Assembly (NCBI RefSeq): GCF_014193655.1
Contig: NZ_JACHZQ010000001.1
Span: 2,418,001 to 2,482,000, forward strand
Origin: Rhizobium sp. BK313
GTDB taxonomy: Bacteria; Pseudomonadota; Alphaproteobacteria; Rhizobiales; Rhizobiaceae
DNA length: 64,000 nt
Reading direction: 5' to 3'
The notes under the pieces were generated by a model. That model saw nothing but the letters and a program-made list of their open reading frames with translations, did not search any database and was not told where the DNA came from. A program made the translations under genes and the position numbers. Each line of letters starts with the position of its first letter. The first letter of the stretch is position 1. Shown in pieces: positions 1-8,490 of this stretch.

Positions 1-824
1 TTGGAAGGCCAAAGCAGGTGGAAACGGCCTGGGCCATCGATATGGTCGTCAAGCACGGTGCATAGCTTCCCTTCGGCGAGCGCGCTGCGCGCCAAAAAAT
101 CCGGCATGCAGCCGATACCGAGGCCGCTGAGGGTCGCGCCGCGCAGGGCCTCCATGTTGTTGCAGGACAGGACCGTTCGCGTGCGCAATTCCGGCTCACC
201 TTCCGGCAGAGTCAAAGGCCAGTTCTGGATCTTACCGCTGTTGGGGAAGCGGAAGTGGATGGCCAAGTGACCGTCGAGGGCGCGCGGACAATCGGGAACG
301 CCATAGCGTTCGAGATAGCTCGGTGCGGCGCACAGCAGCATCTGGAACGGCCGCAGCGAGCGCGACATCAGCCGTGAATCCGGCAGGTCGCCGCTGCGGA
401 TCGCCACATCGACGCCCTCTTCGATCATATCGACGATGCGGTCGTTGAAATCGATATCGAGTTCGACATCGGGATAGCGGGTAACGAATTCCGGCAGCAC
501 CGGCAGCAGAAGATGATAACTGACAATGGGCACGCTGACGCGCAGCCGCCCGCGCGGCACGGCGACTGCTTGCGCGAGTGACGCCTGAGCGTCGTCGAGA
601 TCATCAAGAACGCGCCGGCAGCGCTCGTGGAAGAGGCGTCCCTCCTCGGTCAGGCGAATGCTGCGGGTCGAGCGCTGCAGCAGCCGCACGCCGAGCTGCC
701 GTTCGAGATTGGTCACCGCCTTGCCGACGGCGGAGGCCGATAGGCCGAGCACGCGCCCCGCGGCGGCAAAGCTGCCGAGATCGGCGGTTCGCACAAAGGC
801 AGTCAGGCCACTTAACCGATCCAT
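1..824 (-). CDS. LysR family transcriptional regulator (partial, C-terminus cut by window edge)
   Basis: DNA-binding regulator of the LysR type. The N-terminus reads MDRLSGLTAFVRTADLGSF and runs into a winged helix-turn-helix with typical LysR residues (ASAVGKAVTNLERQLGVRLL, then RSTRSIRLTEEG). An effector-binding domain follows and is open to the window edge. I chose the ATG at 824 because MDRL is a common start in this subfamily and GGAAATTAGC precedes it; an in-frame ATG at 836 is possible. It diverges from the MFS exporter at 1015 across about 190 bases, so it probably controls that gene. The inducer cannot be read from the sequence. Confidence 0.9.
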   Translation of the reverse strand, partial: MDRLSGLTAFVRTADLGSFAAAGRVLGLSASAVGKAVTNLERQLGVRLLQRSTRSIRLTEEGRLFHERCRRVLDDLDDAQASLAQAVAVPRGRLRVSVPIVSYHLLLPVLPEFVTRYPDVELDIDFNDRIVDMIEEGVDVAIRSGDLPDSRLMSRSLRPFQMLLCAAPSYLERYGVPDCPRALDGHLAIHFRFPNSGKIQNWPLTLPEGEPELRTRTVLSCNNMEALRGATLSGLGIGCMPDFLARSALAEGKLCTVLDDHIDGPGRFHLLWPS

Positions 825-1014
825 GCTAATTTCCATTCGAGCGTTTTTTTCCGGCATATATGGAAACTTAGCGCTATTCTCTCTGAATTAAAGCAAAATT
901 ATCTTGCTTGGGTATTCCACCGCTCCCGCGGATGATGACCGCCATTTTTAGAGGCAGTTTCCAATCCGAAACCGTCCGCGGGTTTCTTTTTGCTCAAACA
1001 CAGCGGAAATCCCG

Positions 1015-2580
1015 ATGTATCCAAACAAGATAAGGGCCGCGAGTCCGGCCGAAAAACTGTTCGTTCTTGTCGCGGTCTGTTGCGCAGCGGCCGCCATGCC
1101 CCTGACCTTCACCGGTCCCGCCGTAGCCCTGCCGGCAATCAGCCGAACGCTCGGCGGCAGCCCAATTGCGCTCAACTGGGTCACCAACGCCTTCATGTTG
1201 ACCTTCGGCAGCAGCCTGATGGCCGCCGGTGCGCTCGCCGACAGTTTCGGGCGCAAGCGCATCTTCCTCATAGGGCTCGGCGGCTTCGCCATATTCTCGG
1301 CAGGACTGGCCTTCGCCGGCGACATCGTCTGGTTCGATATCCTGCGGGCGCTGCAAGGCATGGGTGCTGCTGCGGCGTTTTCCGGCGGCATGGCGTCACT
1401 CGCGCAGGAGTTCGAGGGTACCGCGCGCATGCGCGCCTTCAGCATCGTCGGCGCAAGCTTCGGCGTCGGTCTTGCTTTCGGACCGATCGCTTCCGGGCTT
1501 ATGATCGAAGCCTTCGGTTGGCCGGCAATCTTTCTTCTGGTCGTCATCCTCGCCGTCCTCGCCTTTGGCCTCGGCGCATACTTCCTGACCGAGTCCAGAG
1601 ATCCGGATGCCGGCGGTCTCGATTGGCCAGGCGCGCTCAGCTTTACGCTCGCCCTAACATTGTTCACCTACGGCGTGTTGCGCGCTCCGGAAAACGGTTG
1701 GAGCGACCCGCTGGTCATTGCCCTGCTTTCGGGCGCGGCTTTGCTCTTCGTGGCCTTCGGCATCATCGAGCGCTCGGTGAAACGCCCGATGCTGGATCTC
1801 ACTCTGTTTCGGTATCCGCGCTTCGTCGGCGTGCAGTTGCTGGCGGCCGCACCTGCCTATGCCTTCGTCGTGCTGCTCATCCTTCTTCCAGTTCGCTTCG
1901 TTGGCATCGAGGGCATGAGCGAGGTCGCCGCCGGCCGGATGATGGTCGCCCTGTCGGCGCCGCTTCTCGTCCTGCCGATCGTTGCAGGTCTGCTGACGCG
2001 GTGGTTCACGGCCGCTACGATCTGCAGCGCGGGCCTTATCATTTCCGCCGCCGGATTGTTCTGGCTCAGCCATCTCGCCACGGGATCAGCACCTATGGCA
2101 TTGATTGGTCCGTTGCTCACCATCGGCATCGGTATCAGCCTGCCCTGGGGCTTGATGGATGGGCTCGCCGTGAGTGTCGTTCCGAAGGAGCGTGCGGGCA
2201 TGGCGACAGGCATTTTCAGCACCACCCGCGTCGCCGGCGAAGGTGTTGCGCTTGCTGTCGTCAGTGCCGTCCTATCGGCACTCATTCAATCACATCTCGG
2301 CGCTGAGGCGGGCGAACATGCCCCCATTGCAGCGCAGCGGCTCGTCACCGGCGATCTCCTCGATGCTGCATCGAATGTGCCGGCGATCCCACATGTCCTG
2401 CTGATCCAAAGCTACAGTGATGCCTTTAGTGCGCTACTATGGCTACTGACGGCAATCACGACCATCACGGCAATTGTCGTCTTCGCGTTCCTTGGCCGCG
2501 GCACCGGGGAGAGCACCGTCGAAGCAGCAGACCTGGAGCCGGAGGGCGACGAGGAAGCGCTTAATGCCTCCAACGCCTAA
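1015..2580 (+). CDS. MFS transporter, DHA2 (14-helix) drug exporter type
   Basis: Inner-membrane proton-coupled exporter of 521 residues, the length usual for the 14-helix DHA2 group. Hydrophobic segments run through the whole protein. The MFS loop 2-3 motif is present as ALADSFGRKR (residues 73-82). No periplasmic adaptor or outer-membrane partner lies beside it, so it may act alone. The divergent LysR gene suggests inducible control. The substrate is unknown. The C-terminal tail after the last helix is short and acidic. Confidence 0.9.
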   Translation: MYPNKIRAASPAEKLFVLVAVCCAAAAMPLTFTGPAVALPAISRTLGGSPIALNWVTNAFMLTFGSSLMAAGALADSFGRKRIFLIGLGGFAIFSAGLAFAGDIVWFDILRALQGMGAAAAFSGGMASLAQEFEGTARMRAFSIVGASFGVGLAFGPIASGLMIEAFGWPAIFLLVVILAVLAFGLGAYFLTESRDPDAGGLDWPGALSFTLALTLFTYGVLRAPENGWSDPLVIALLSGAALLFVAFGIIERSVKRPMLDLTLFRYPRFVGVQLLAAAPAYAFVVLLILLPVRFVGIEGMSEVAAGRMMVALSAPLLVLPIVAGLLTRWFTAATICSAGLIISAAGLFWLSHLATGSAPMALIGPLLTIGIGISLPWGLMDGLAVSVVPKERAGMATGIFSTTRVAGEGVALAVVSAVLSALIQSHLGAEAGEHAPIAAQRLVTGDLLDAASNVPAIPHVLLIQSYSDAFSALLWLLTAITTITAIVVFAFLGRGTGESTVEAADLEPEGDEEALNASNA

Positions 2581-2604
2581 GTCCACTTTTGCATCGATGG
2601 GTGG

Positions 2605-2624
2605 GCCGGCACAATGACGCCGGC
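2605..2624 (+). terminator. Possible intrinsic terminator after the MFS gene
   Basis: GCCGGC at 2605-2610 and GCCGGC at 2619-2624 form a self-complementary stem with an 8-base loop, 24 bases after the stop codon. The sequence after it (tcatttccccctttt) is only moderately T-rich. Confidence 0.45.
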
Positions 2625-2896
2625 TCATTTCCCCCTTTAGATCCCCCACTCATGATCAAGGAAATCGGGGGTTCTTTCCTCGCCTTCGGCGCGATCAGAT
2701 AGGCCCGGGCCGCGAGCCATGACGGCGGCGGTCCCCAGGCAAAGCGTCTGAAGACACTGGCGAAGGAAATAGGCGTAAGCTATGGAAATTATGGGCCGTA
2801 GGCGCTTTTAGCTTTCCTCTGTGCGCAACGATATATTTCGAAAACACACAAAATGTGTGCACCGCTAGGCGGCGATCGCAGCTATAAAATAGTCTT
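2625..2896. other. Non-coding stretch between the MFS and VanZ-like genes
   Basis: Together with the hairpin before it, about 316 bases lie without a gene. The only structure I see is a small inverted repeat near 2845-2860 (ACACA...TGTGT) and an AT-rich stretch before 2897 that probably holds the downstream promoter. Confidence 0.4.
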
Positions 2897-3262
2897 ATGA
2901 TATCAAACCGGTTTTTGAAAACTATTGCGTGGAGCTACATTGCGGCACTGGTTGCCGTAACCTTTGCGCATCTCAATTGGCAGGCCGAGTTTGGCAATCC
3001 CTTCAACATGTATCGCGCCGGCGCACTCTGCGTCGCCGGCATGCTGGCGCGAATTGCCTATCCGCAATCGCCCTCCTTCACTTGCCTCTTGATGATCGGC
3101 AGCGTGTCGGTGCTTTGCTTCTCGCATTTCCTGGCGAACGGAAGTTACGGCTCACCGATGGATATCATCGTCGACATGGCCGGCGCCCTCTGGGGCCTTG
3201 CGATCGGCGCCATGCTCAGCAAGCTGATATCGCCGACTTCGAAACGTACCGCTCTCTATTAA
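2897..3262 (+). CDS. Small membrane protein, VanZ-like
   Basis: A 121-residue protein with about four hydrophobic segments (near residues 8-25, 42-58, 62-82 and 90-110). The region DIIVDMAGALWGLAIG resembles the last helix of VanZ-like proteins, where an Asp and a Gly-rich helix are conserved. The short length fits the single-domain VanZ-like proteins of rhizobia. No catalytic residues are evident and no function can be assigned. ATG start; only a weak ribosome site precedes it. Confidence 0.65.
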   Translation: MISNRFLKTIAWSYIAALVAVTFAHLNWQAEFGNPFNMYRAGALCVAGMLARIAYPQSPSFTCLLMIGSVSVLCFSHFLANGSYGSPMDIIVDMAGALWGLAIGAMLSKLISPTSKRTALY

Positions 3263-3703
3263 TCGGCGCTCTCAGGCTTTCACCCTCCATAGCAATCCGA
3301 TCCTACATCGCTGAAGGCGCCGATTTCGATTGAGCGCAGTGCGCCTCCACATTCGGCGCGGACATTCCGGCGGCTGCCAAGGTCTGCTTGATGTACCCCC
3401 TCGGGGCTAATCCCCTTTTTCCACTTTCTAATCCGAAGTGATTATTATGCAGACAATATTATGACAAACTTACTATCTGCATTTGCAGATGTTGCTTTCA
3501 TGCAACTTAAAATGAAAAATCACGAAAACGTCATTCTGAGAAAAATATATCATATAACTTTGCAGGAATTCGGTCTTAATAGCGCACAGAAGCGGGTGGG
3601 GCCTGCTTCTCCCGAGTCGGGGTTTTTAAACAGGGATAGGGTGAGGCACGTCGATTTTTCGGCGCGATAGCCTGTGCCCAATCTATATTGGATTGGAGTT
3701 TTT
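3263..3703. other. Intergenic region upstream of the porin
   Basis: This 441-base AT-rich region precedes a porin gene that is likely strongly expressed. It should contain the porin promoter and a long 5' leader. A minimal hairpin CCCG-AGT-CGGG followed by TTTTT occurs near 3610-3630. A 69-codon reading frame at 3461-3670 has no protein-like features and is not called. Confidence 0.4.
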
Positions 3704-4765
3704 ATGAACATCAAGAGCCTTCTTCTCGGCTCCGCTGCTGCTCTCGCAGTAGTTTCCGGCGCTCAGGCAGCCGACGCTGTCGTCGCCGCTGAGCCGGAGC
3801 CGCTCGAATACGTCCGCATCTGCGACGCATACGGTGCCGGTTACTTCTTCATTCCGGGCACGGAAACCTGCCTCAAGATCGGCGGCATGGTTCGTACCGA
3901 AGGCAAGTGGTACAACGCCTACAACCCGGCCGACCGTTCCGGCACGCTGTGGCACACCCGCGCCCAGCTCAGCGTCGACACCGCGACCGACACCGAATAC
4001 GGTCCTCTGAAGACCAACACCATCTATCGTTTCGACTGGCAGGAAGGTGGTTCCACGACCACGAAGCTGCTGTTCGCTAACATTAGCCTGGCTGGCTTCA
4101 CCATCGGCAAGCTCGACTCCCAGTACAACCTGTACATGGGCTATGCCGGTAACGTCATCAACGACGACGTGGTCTATGACGGCCCGTACGAACTCAACCA
4201 GTTGACCTATAGCTACGACGCCGGCAACGGCTTCACGGCTATCGTCTCGCTCGAAGATTCCAACTCCGGCGCTGGCGCAACCGGCGTCAACGGCGAAGAC
4301 AGCTCGGATCATTACGCTCCGGACGTCGTTGCCGGTGCTGGCTACAAGGCTGGCAACTTCGGCTTCAAGATCGTCGGCGGTTATGACTCGATCGTCGAAG
4401 AAGGTGCTATCAAGGCTCGCGCCGATGCCGACTTCGGCGTCTTCAAGGCGTTCGTCATGGGCGGCTGGAACACGGACGGCGACAAGCTGAACAAGTACGC
4501 CAGCTCGAACGGTGCAGGCCCGGCCAAGGGCATCGGCTGGGGTGACTGGGCTGTTTGGGGCGGCGTCACCGTTCCGTTCAACGACAAGCTGCAGGCCAAC
4601 GCTCAGGTTGCCTACACCGACTCGAAGATCTTCGCAGCAACCGCCAACCTTCGTTGGAACCCGGTCAAGAACCTGCTGGTTCAGCCGGAAGTTTCCTACA
4701 CCAACTGGGATTCGATCAACGAAGACCAGTGGGCCGGCGTTCTTCGCTTCCAGCGTAGCTTCTAA
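3704..4765 (+). CDS. ropA: Outer membrane porin, RopA-like (Porin_2 family)
   Basis: General diffusion porin of the rhizobial RopA/Omp family, a beta-barrel that forms trimers in the outer membrane. The protein has 353 residues. A signal peptide at 1-22 ends in AQA. The mature start carries the family's conserved RICDAYGAGYFFIPGTETC region with two cysteines, followed by alternating beta strands. It ends in RFQRSF, where the terminal Phe is the usual BAM signal. I chose the ATG at 3704 over the GTG at 3674 because a GGAG site lies 5-8 bases upstream and the signal peptide starts there. A strong hairpin follows. Rhizobia usually carry several close paralogs, so the exact name is tentative. Confidence 0.93.
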   Translation: MNIKSLLLGSAAALAVVSGAQAADAVVAAEPEPLEYVRICDAYGAGYFFIPGTETCLKIGGMVRTEGKWYNAYNPADRSGTLWHTRAQLSVDTATDTEYGPLKTNTIYRFDWQEGGSTTTKLLFANISLAGFTIGKLDSQYNLYMGYAGNVINDDVVYDGPYELNQLTYSYDAGNGFTAIVSLEDSNSGAGATGVNGEDSSDHYAPDVVAGAGYKAGNFGFKIVGGYDSIVEEGAIKARADADFGVFKAFVMGGWNTDGDKLNKYASSNGAGPAKGIGWGDWAVWGGVTVPFNDKLQANAQVAYTDSKIFAATANLRWNPVKNLLVQPEVSYTNWDSINEDQWAGVLRFQRSF

Positions 4766-4811
4766 GACCTCATTTCCGAGATCTGATCTGACTTGACCCC
4801 TGATCGGATGG

Positions 4812-4847
4812 GGATCGGCCCTGCTTCCAGCGAAGCGGGGCCGGTCC
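4812..4847 (+). terminator. Strong hairpin terminator after the porin
   Basis: Sixteen paired bases (4812-4827 with 4832-4847, two G-U pairs) around a CAGC loop, 47 bases after the porin stop. There is no long T run, but the stem is very stable. Confidence 0.75.
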
Positions 4848-5168
4848 TTCCGAGATGGAAATTGCTACATTTGCCAATCGCTATCAGCCGGGTGCATCAC
4901 AGCCGGGCGTAGAAACTTGTTTTTGTCATATTATATATAATGTTACACTTATACTATGCGACTGACAGGATCGTTCAAAGCCAGAGGCCGCCAGCGGCAT
5001 CGTTTTGGCTTCGTGCAAACAAAGAGCAAACGGACGGTAAGCTGTAGCCGGCTTTCGCGGGCCGGGCGATAAAGCGAGGAGCTGGCGCCCGCGGCAAGGC
5101 TTGTGATGATGCACTCCAAACGCATCAATAGCATCGACAAGCCGGATTTTTTGTCGTAGAGAGGCCGC
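4848..5168. other. Non-coding region upstream of the aroG leader
   Basis: About 320 bases without a gene. It contains an AT-rich block at about 4920-4955. A plausible sigma-70 promoter lies at TTGTGA (5101-5106), 17 bases, ATCAAT (5124-5129), which would start the leader RNA near 5136. The promoter is a guess from spacing and weak matches. Confidence 0.35.
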
Positions 5169-5243
5169 ATGTCTTTCACCTACGCAAATGCCTCGCGATT
5201 TTATTCGTACCGCTGCTCTCAGCGGAGGCGGGCCCGTGCGTAG
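5169..5243 (+). CDS. Putative Phe/Tyr leader peptide of the aroG attenuator
   Basis: A 24-codon frame starting at ATG 5169 behind a good ribosome site (GAGAGG, 5159-5164). The peptide begins MSFTYANASRFYSYRC and ends at TAG 5241-5243. Five of 24 codons are Phe or Tyr (residues 3, 5, 11, 12, 14), with the cluster FYSY at codons 11-14. Codons 14-15 overlap the first arm of a hairpin (5210-5215/5220-5225). An intrinsic terminator follows at 5275-5303, just before a DAHP synthase gene, the first enzyme of Phe/Tyr/Trp synthesis. This layout is that of a translation-coupled attenuator. Confidence 0.7.
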   Translation: MSFTYANASRFYSYRCSQRRRARA

Positions 5244-5303
5244 GTAAAACTGACGCAACGACATAAACCCGAACAGCCGCTAGTCCTACCTGGCGGCTTT
5301 TTT
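5178..5303 (+). promoter_or_regulatory. Transcription attenuator of aroG (alternative hairpins plus terminator)
   Basis: Seen in the sequence: an outer stem ACCTACGCA (5178-5186) with TGCGTAGGT (5237-5245); hairpin 1:2 CCGCTG (5210-5215) with CAGCGG (5220-5225); a possible 2:3 pairing AGCGG (5221-5225) with CCGCT (5277-5281); and terminator 3:4 AGCCGCTA (5275-5282) with TGGCGGCT (5291-5298), ending in six T (5298-5303). A ribosome stalled on the FYSY codons would cover arm 1, free arm 2 to pair with arm 3, and so block the terminator. The 2:3 helix is only 5 bp, so the exact fold needs a thermodynamic check. Confidence 0.65.
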
Positions 5304-5338
5304 GTCGGCACGGTATGACCCAAAAAGGAACCGATACC

Positions 5339-6403
5339 GTGTTGAATTCCACTGATGATTTGCGAATTATCGAGATCACTGCCCTTACGCCCCCCTCTCG
5401 CATTATAGAGGAGATTCCGCGGGATGAGGCTGTCACCACGACCGTGACGGAAACTCGCAACGCCGTTCACGGCATCCTGCATAATCACGATGATCGATTG
5501 ATTGTGGTCATCGGCCCCTGCTCCATCCATGACCCCGTCGCGGCGCGAGATTATGCTGCCCGCCTGAAGGAACAGCGCAACCGGTTCGCCGACGATCTCG
5601 AAATTATCATGCGGGTCTATTTCGAGAAGCCTCGAACCACGGTCGGCTGGAAGGGTCTGATAAACGACCCACATCTCGATGGAAGCTACCGTATTGAAGA
5701 GGGATTGCGCATCGCCAGAAGCCTTCTGGTCGACGTCAACGAAATCGGGCTGCCGGCCGGCTGCGAATATCTCGACACGATCACGCCGCAGTACATTTCC
5801 GATTTGGTAAGCTGGGGCGCTATCGGTGCGAGGACCACCGAGAGCCAGGTGCATCGCCAGCTTGCCTCGGGCCTTTCATGCCCGGTCGGTTTCAAAAACG
5901 GGACGAACGGCGATGCAAAGATAGCCCTCGATGCAATCGTGGCGGCCACGCAACCGCATCATTTCCCGGCCGTAACCAAGGATGGCTTGGCGGCGATTGC
6001 CTCGACGCGCGGCAATGAGGACTGCCACCTCATTCTGCGCGGCGGCATGCAACCCAACTATGATGCGGCCAGCGTGCAAGCGGTTTCGGTACAGGCTCGG
6101 CAAGCCGGACTTGATCCGCGGATCATCATCGATGCCAGCCATGCCAATAGCGGCAAGGACCCCGAGAACCAGCCGATGGTCGTCAGCGCCGTCGCAGAGC
6201 AAATATCCGCGGGCGACCATCGCATCAAAGGCATGATGATGGAGAGCAACATCGTCCGCGGCCGCCAGGATCTCGTTCCCGGCAAAGCGTTGGTCTATGG
6301 CCAGAGCATCACAGACGGCTGCATTGATTGGCCAACCTCCGTCCGCACATTGGAGGAACTGGCTCGAGCCGCACAAACAAGGCGGCGGCTGCTTCGCAAG
6401 TAG
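5339..6403 (+). CDS. aroG: 3-deoxy-7-phosphoheptulonate (DAHP) synthase, class I-alpha
   Basis: Condenses phosphoenolpyruvate and erythrose 4-phosphate, the first step of the shikimate pathway. Family motifs are intact: VIGPCSIHDP, RVYFEKPRTTVGWKG, the KNGTNGD loop, LRGG and DASHANSGKD (metal and substrate ligands). I prefer the GTG at 5339. An AAAAAGGA site (5322-5329) sits 9 bases upstream, and the protein then starts VLNSTDDLRI, aligning with the E. coli AroG N-terminus; length is then 354 residues against about 350 for AroG. An ATG at 5315 is in frame but has no ribosome site and touches the terminator. Known AroG/F/H enzymes are feedback inhibited; which amino acid applies here is not visible. 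Confidence 0.93.
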   Translation: MLNSTDDLRIIEITALTPPSRIIEEIPRDEAVTTTVTETRNAVHGILHNHDDRLIVVIGPCSIHDPVAARDYAARLKEQRNRFADDLEIIMRVYFEKPRTTVGWKGLINDPHLDGSYRIEEGLRIARSLLVDVNEIGLPAGCEYLDTITPQYISDLVSWGAIGARTTESQVHRQLASGLSCPVGFKNGTNGDAKIALDAIVAATQPHHFPAVTKDGLAAIASTRGNEDCHLILRGGMQPNYDAASVQAVSVQARQAGLDPRIIIDASHANSGKDPENQPMVVSAVAEQISAGDHRIKGMMMESNIVRGRQDLVPGKALVYGQSITDGCIDWPTSVRTLEELARAAQTRRRLLRK

Positions 6404-6415
6404 CATTCCGACCAA

Positions 6416-6452
6416 GGGATTGTTCACCTAGTACGCGTTGGTGAACGATCCC
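6416..6452. terminator. Inverted repeat between convergent aroG and methyltransferase genes
   Basis: GGGATTGTTCACC (6416-6428) pairs with GGTGAACGATCCC (6440-6452) over 13 bases with one G-U, loop of 11. It sits between two convergent genes, so a bidirectional terminator is the simplest reading, although no T run follows on either side. Confidence 0.5.
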
Positions 6453-6513
6453 TGGCCGCCGTCAGGCTTGTCCTCGCCGAGTGGCGAAGACAAAAATCTC
6501 CCTTCGATCCGTT

Positions 6514-7296
6514 TCAGGATCGCCCGCGACCGACGATCAGCTTTAGCGAGCCCTCGAATTCCGGCTGCGTGCGTAGATGCCCGTATTTAGCATCCCAGGT
6601 GCCGTCCTTCAGGTCACGGCTGAGATCGGCGACGAAGCGATCGCCGATCGAGGCATCAACGAAGCTCCAGGCGGAATTCGCGAGACGTGCGCCCGGCTCC
6701 AGCAGGCGTTCCGGGCGCCCGTAATAGGCCTCTCCGAAACCGTCCGTGCAACTCAGTGGGATCGGCACCGGAATGACCTTGGCATTGCCGCCTAGCCCTT
6801 CGCTGATGGTCGCCATTTGCGGATAGCGGCGCGCCTCTACCGCGATCACTTCCGGCGCATAGTCGACGAGCCAGAAGCGATTGAGCTCGTCCGGATCGCC
6901 GGTCAGGATCAGGACCGGACCGCGCGTCACCCGCCGCATCTCGGCAAGCCCTGCTGCCAGATCGGACCACTGATGCACGGTGAATGTCGCCATGGAGGCA
7001 TCGAAACTGCCGTCTGCAAAAGGAAGCTTCTCGGCGGTGGCATCGATGGCGGAGGGCAGATGCGCGGGCCGCTGCGCCCGCATCGACGCTGAGGGCTCGA
7101 CTGCCGTCACCGCACGGTCAACGGGCTCATAGGAGCCGGCGCCGGCGCCGACATTGAGGACACTGCGGGCATCGCCCAATGCAGCGCGGATAAACGCCGC
7201 AATATGCGGATCGGGCTGGCGGTATTTTGCGTAATTCGTGCCAATGACGCCGTAGTTTGCATCACCGGCGCTACCGTCCTGATGTCGGTTGACCAT
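6514..7296 (-). CDS. Class I SAM-dependent methyltransferase (Methyltransf_11 type)
   Basis: A 260-residue Rossmann-fold methyltransferase. The SAM-binding glycine loop is VLNVGAGAGSYEP, followed by the acidic residue of motif II (AVEPSASM) and the LPFADGSFDASMATFTVHQW region typical of Methyltransf_11. I start it at ATG 7296 because GAGGA lies just upstream and the SAM domain begins about 30 residues later; a longer frame to 7500 has no support. The substrate is unknown. It diverges from the LysR gene at 7501. Confidence 0.85.
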   Translation of the reverse strand: MVNRHQDGSAGDANYGVIGTNYAKYRQPDPHIAAFIRAALGDARSVLNVGAGAGSYEPVDRAVTAVEPSASMRAQRPAHLPSAIDATAEKLPFADGSFDASMATFTVHQWSDLAAGLAEMRRVTRGPVLILTGDPDELNRFWLVDYAPEVIAVEARRYPQMATISEGLGGNAKVIPVPIPLSCTDGFGEAYYGRPERLLEPGARLANSAWSFVDASIGDRFVADLSRDLKDGTWDAKYGHLRTQPEFEGSLKLIVGRGRS

Positions 7297-7500
7297 AAGG
7301 TCCTCATCCTCATTGTCTGGCTGCACTGGGCAGCGTCGTTGTTTGGTCCAGGCATAGCTTTGCCGTCGTCGAAAATGCTCTCGCACTCCGATTTTCATTG
7401 TTCCCTCAACGGGGAAATTTACATTGTAAGCAGGACAAAACATTATGGTGCGCAGGAAGAAAACCGATATGATCGAACAAAAGCTGTTCGGAAATCTCAC

Positions 7501-8391
7501 ATGGCTCGCCGCATCCCATCTCTCAACGCATTACGTGCCTTCGAAGCTGCCGGCCGGCATGGGCGGATGACCTTGGCGGCTGACGAGTTGAACGTGACGC
7601 ATAGCGCCGTCAGCCGTCAGATCCAGCATCTTGAGGACGTGTTGGGTGTGCCGCTATTCGAGGGGCCGAAGAACAAGCTGCGGCTGACGGAGGCAGGTTC
7701 GACCCTGTTGTCGGGCTTGGTCTCCGCTTTCGATCAGATCGACATGTCGGTGCGTTCTGTTGCGGACACGGAAGACGGATCACTCGACGTCTCCTGCCCC
7801 GGCACCTTTACCATGCGTTGGCTGATCCCGCGGCTTTACCGGTTCCAGGCGGAGTACCCCAATATCGAAGTTCGCCTGACGGCATCGTCCCGTCCGGTCG
7901 ATTTCACCCGCGACGGGTTCGATGTCGCGATCCGGGTCGGTGCAGCACCCTGGCCGCAGGGCGCGGAGGTGATTGCGCTTTTTCCGGAGCAGACGGGCCC
8001 GGTTCTCTCCCCTTCCCTCGAAAAAACCGTCGAAGAGAACTTCGCCGGCGTTCCGCAGCTTCATACCAGAACGCGCCTTCGCGCCTGGGGCGACTGGCTG
8101 TCGCGGTCAGGCGCAGCAGTCGAGACCGGAGCGCGCGTGGAATACGAGCATTTCTATTTCATGCTGGAGGCTGCGAGCGCGGGCCTTGGCGTCTGCGTCG
8201 CGCCGTGGCCCTATGTGACCGACGATATTCGTTTCGGCCGCCTCACCGCCCCACTGGGTTTCATCGACAGCGGCCATCACTATGTGGCGCTGCGGCGCGC
8301 CCGGCGGAATCGAAAATCGGTGTTGTTTTGCGAATGGCTGCAGAAGGAAGCGCAGGCCTTCTCGGTCTCGCACCCGGCCCTGACGGGCTAG
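7501..8391 (+). CDS. LysR family regulator, GcvA/AmpR-like
   Basis: A 296-residue regulator whose start MARRIPSLNALRAFEA and HTH (ADELNVTHSAVSRQIQHLE) match the GcvA/AmpR branch of LysR proteins. Its effector domain has the usual GTFTMRWLIPRL and FDVAIRVG segments. It is transcribed away from the methyltransferase gene with about 205 bases between them and may control it. The stop codon overlaps the edge of a rhizobial palindromic repeat. Confidence 0.9.
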   Translation: MARRIPSLNALRAFEAAGRHGRMTLAADELNVTHSAVSRQIQHLEDVLGVPLFEGPKNKLRLTEAGSTLLSGLVSAFDQIDMSVRSVADTEDGSLDVSCPGTFTMRWLIPRLYRFQAEYPNIEVRLTASSRPVDFTRDGFDVAIRVGAAPWPQGAEVIALFPEQTGPVLSPSLEKTVEENFAGVPQLHTRTRLRAWGDWLSRSGAAVETGARVEYEHFYFMLEAASAGLGVCVAPWPYVTDDIRFGRLTAPLGFIDSGHHYVALRRARRNRKSVLFCEWLQKEAQAFSVSHPALTG

Positions 8392-8490
8392 AGCGGTTCA
8401 GCCTTTTGCGGAATCGCAGAACCGCTCCCTCTCTTTGTTTTTTCGCAATTCCAGGAAAACCGCTTCGCACTTTTCCTGGAATTGCTCTAG
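8390..8490. repeat. Rhizobial intergenic mosaic repeat with two palindromes
   Basis: First palindrome AGCGGTTC (8392-8399) with GAACCGCT (8419-8426), with an inner TGCG/CGCA pair. Second palindrome GCAATTCCAGGAAAA (8445-8459) with TTTTCCTGGAATTGC (8471-8485), a perfect 15-base match. From memory this kind of element is dispersed in many copies in Rhizobium genomes. It lies between convergent genes and could also act as a terminator. Confidence 0.75.

Noticed and set aside
990-2306. Long second-frame reading frame (438 codons) inside the MFS gene
   Set aside because: Arg/Gly-rich translation typical of an alternative frame in GC-rich DNA; the MFS frame has clear helices.
3461-3670. 69-codon plus-strand reading frame upstream of the porin
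   Set aside because: No ribosome site, low-complexity AT-rich start and no protein-like pattern; better read as porin 5' region.
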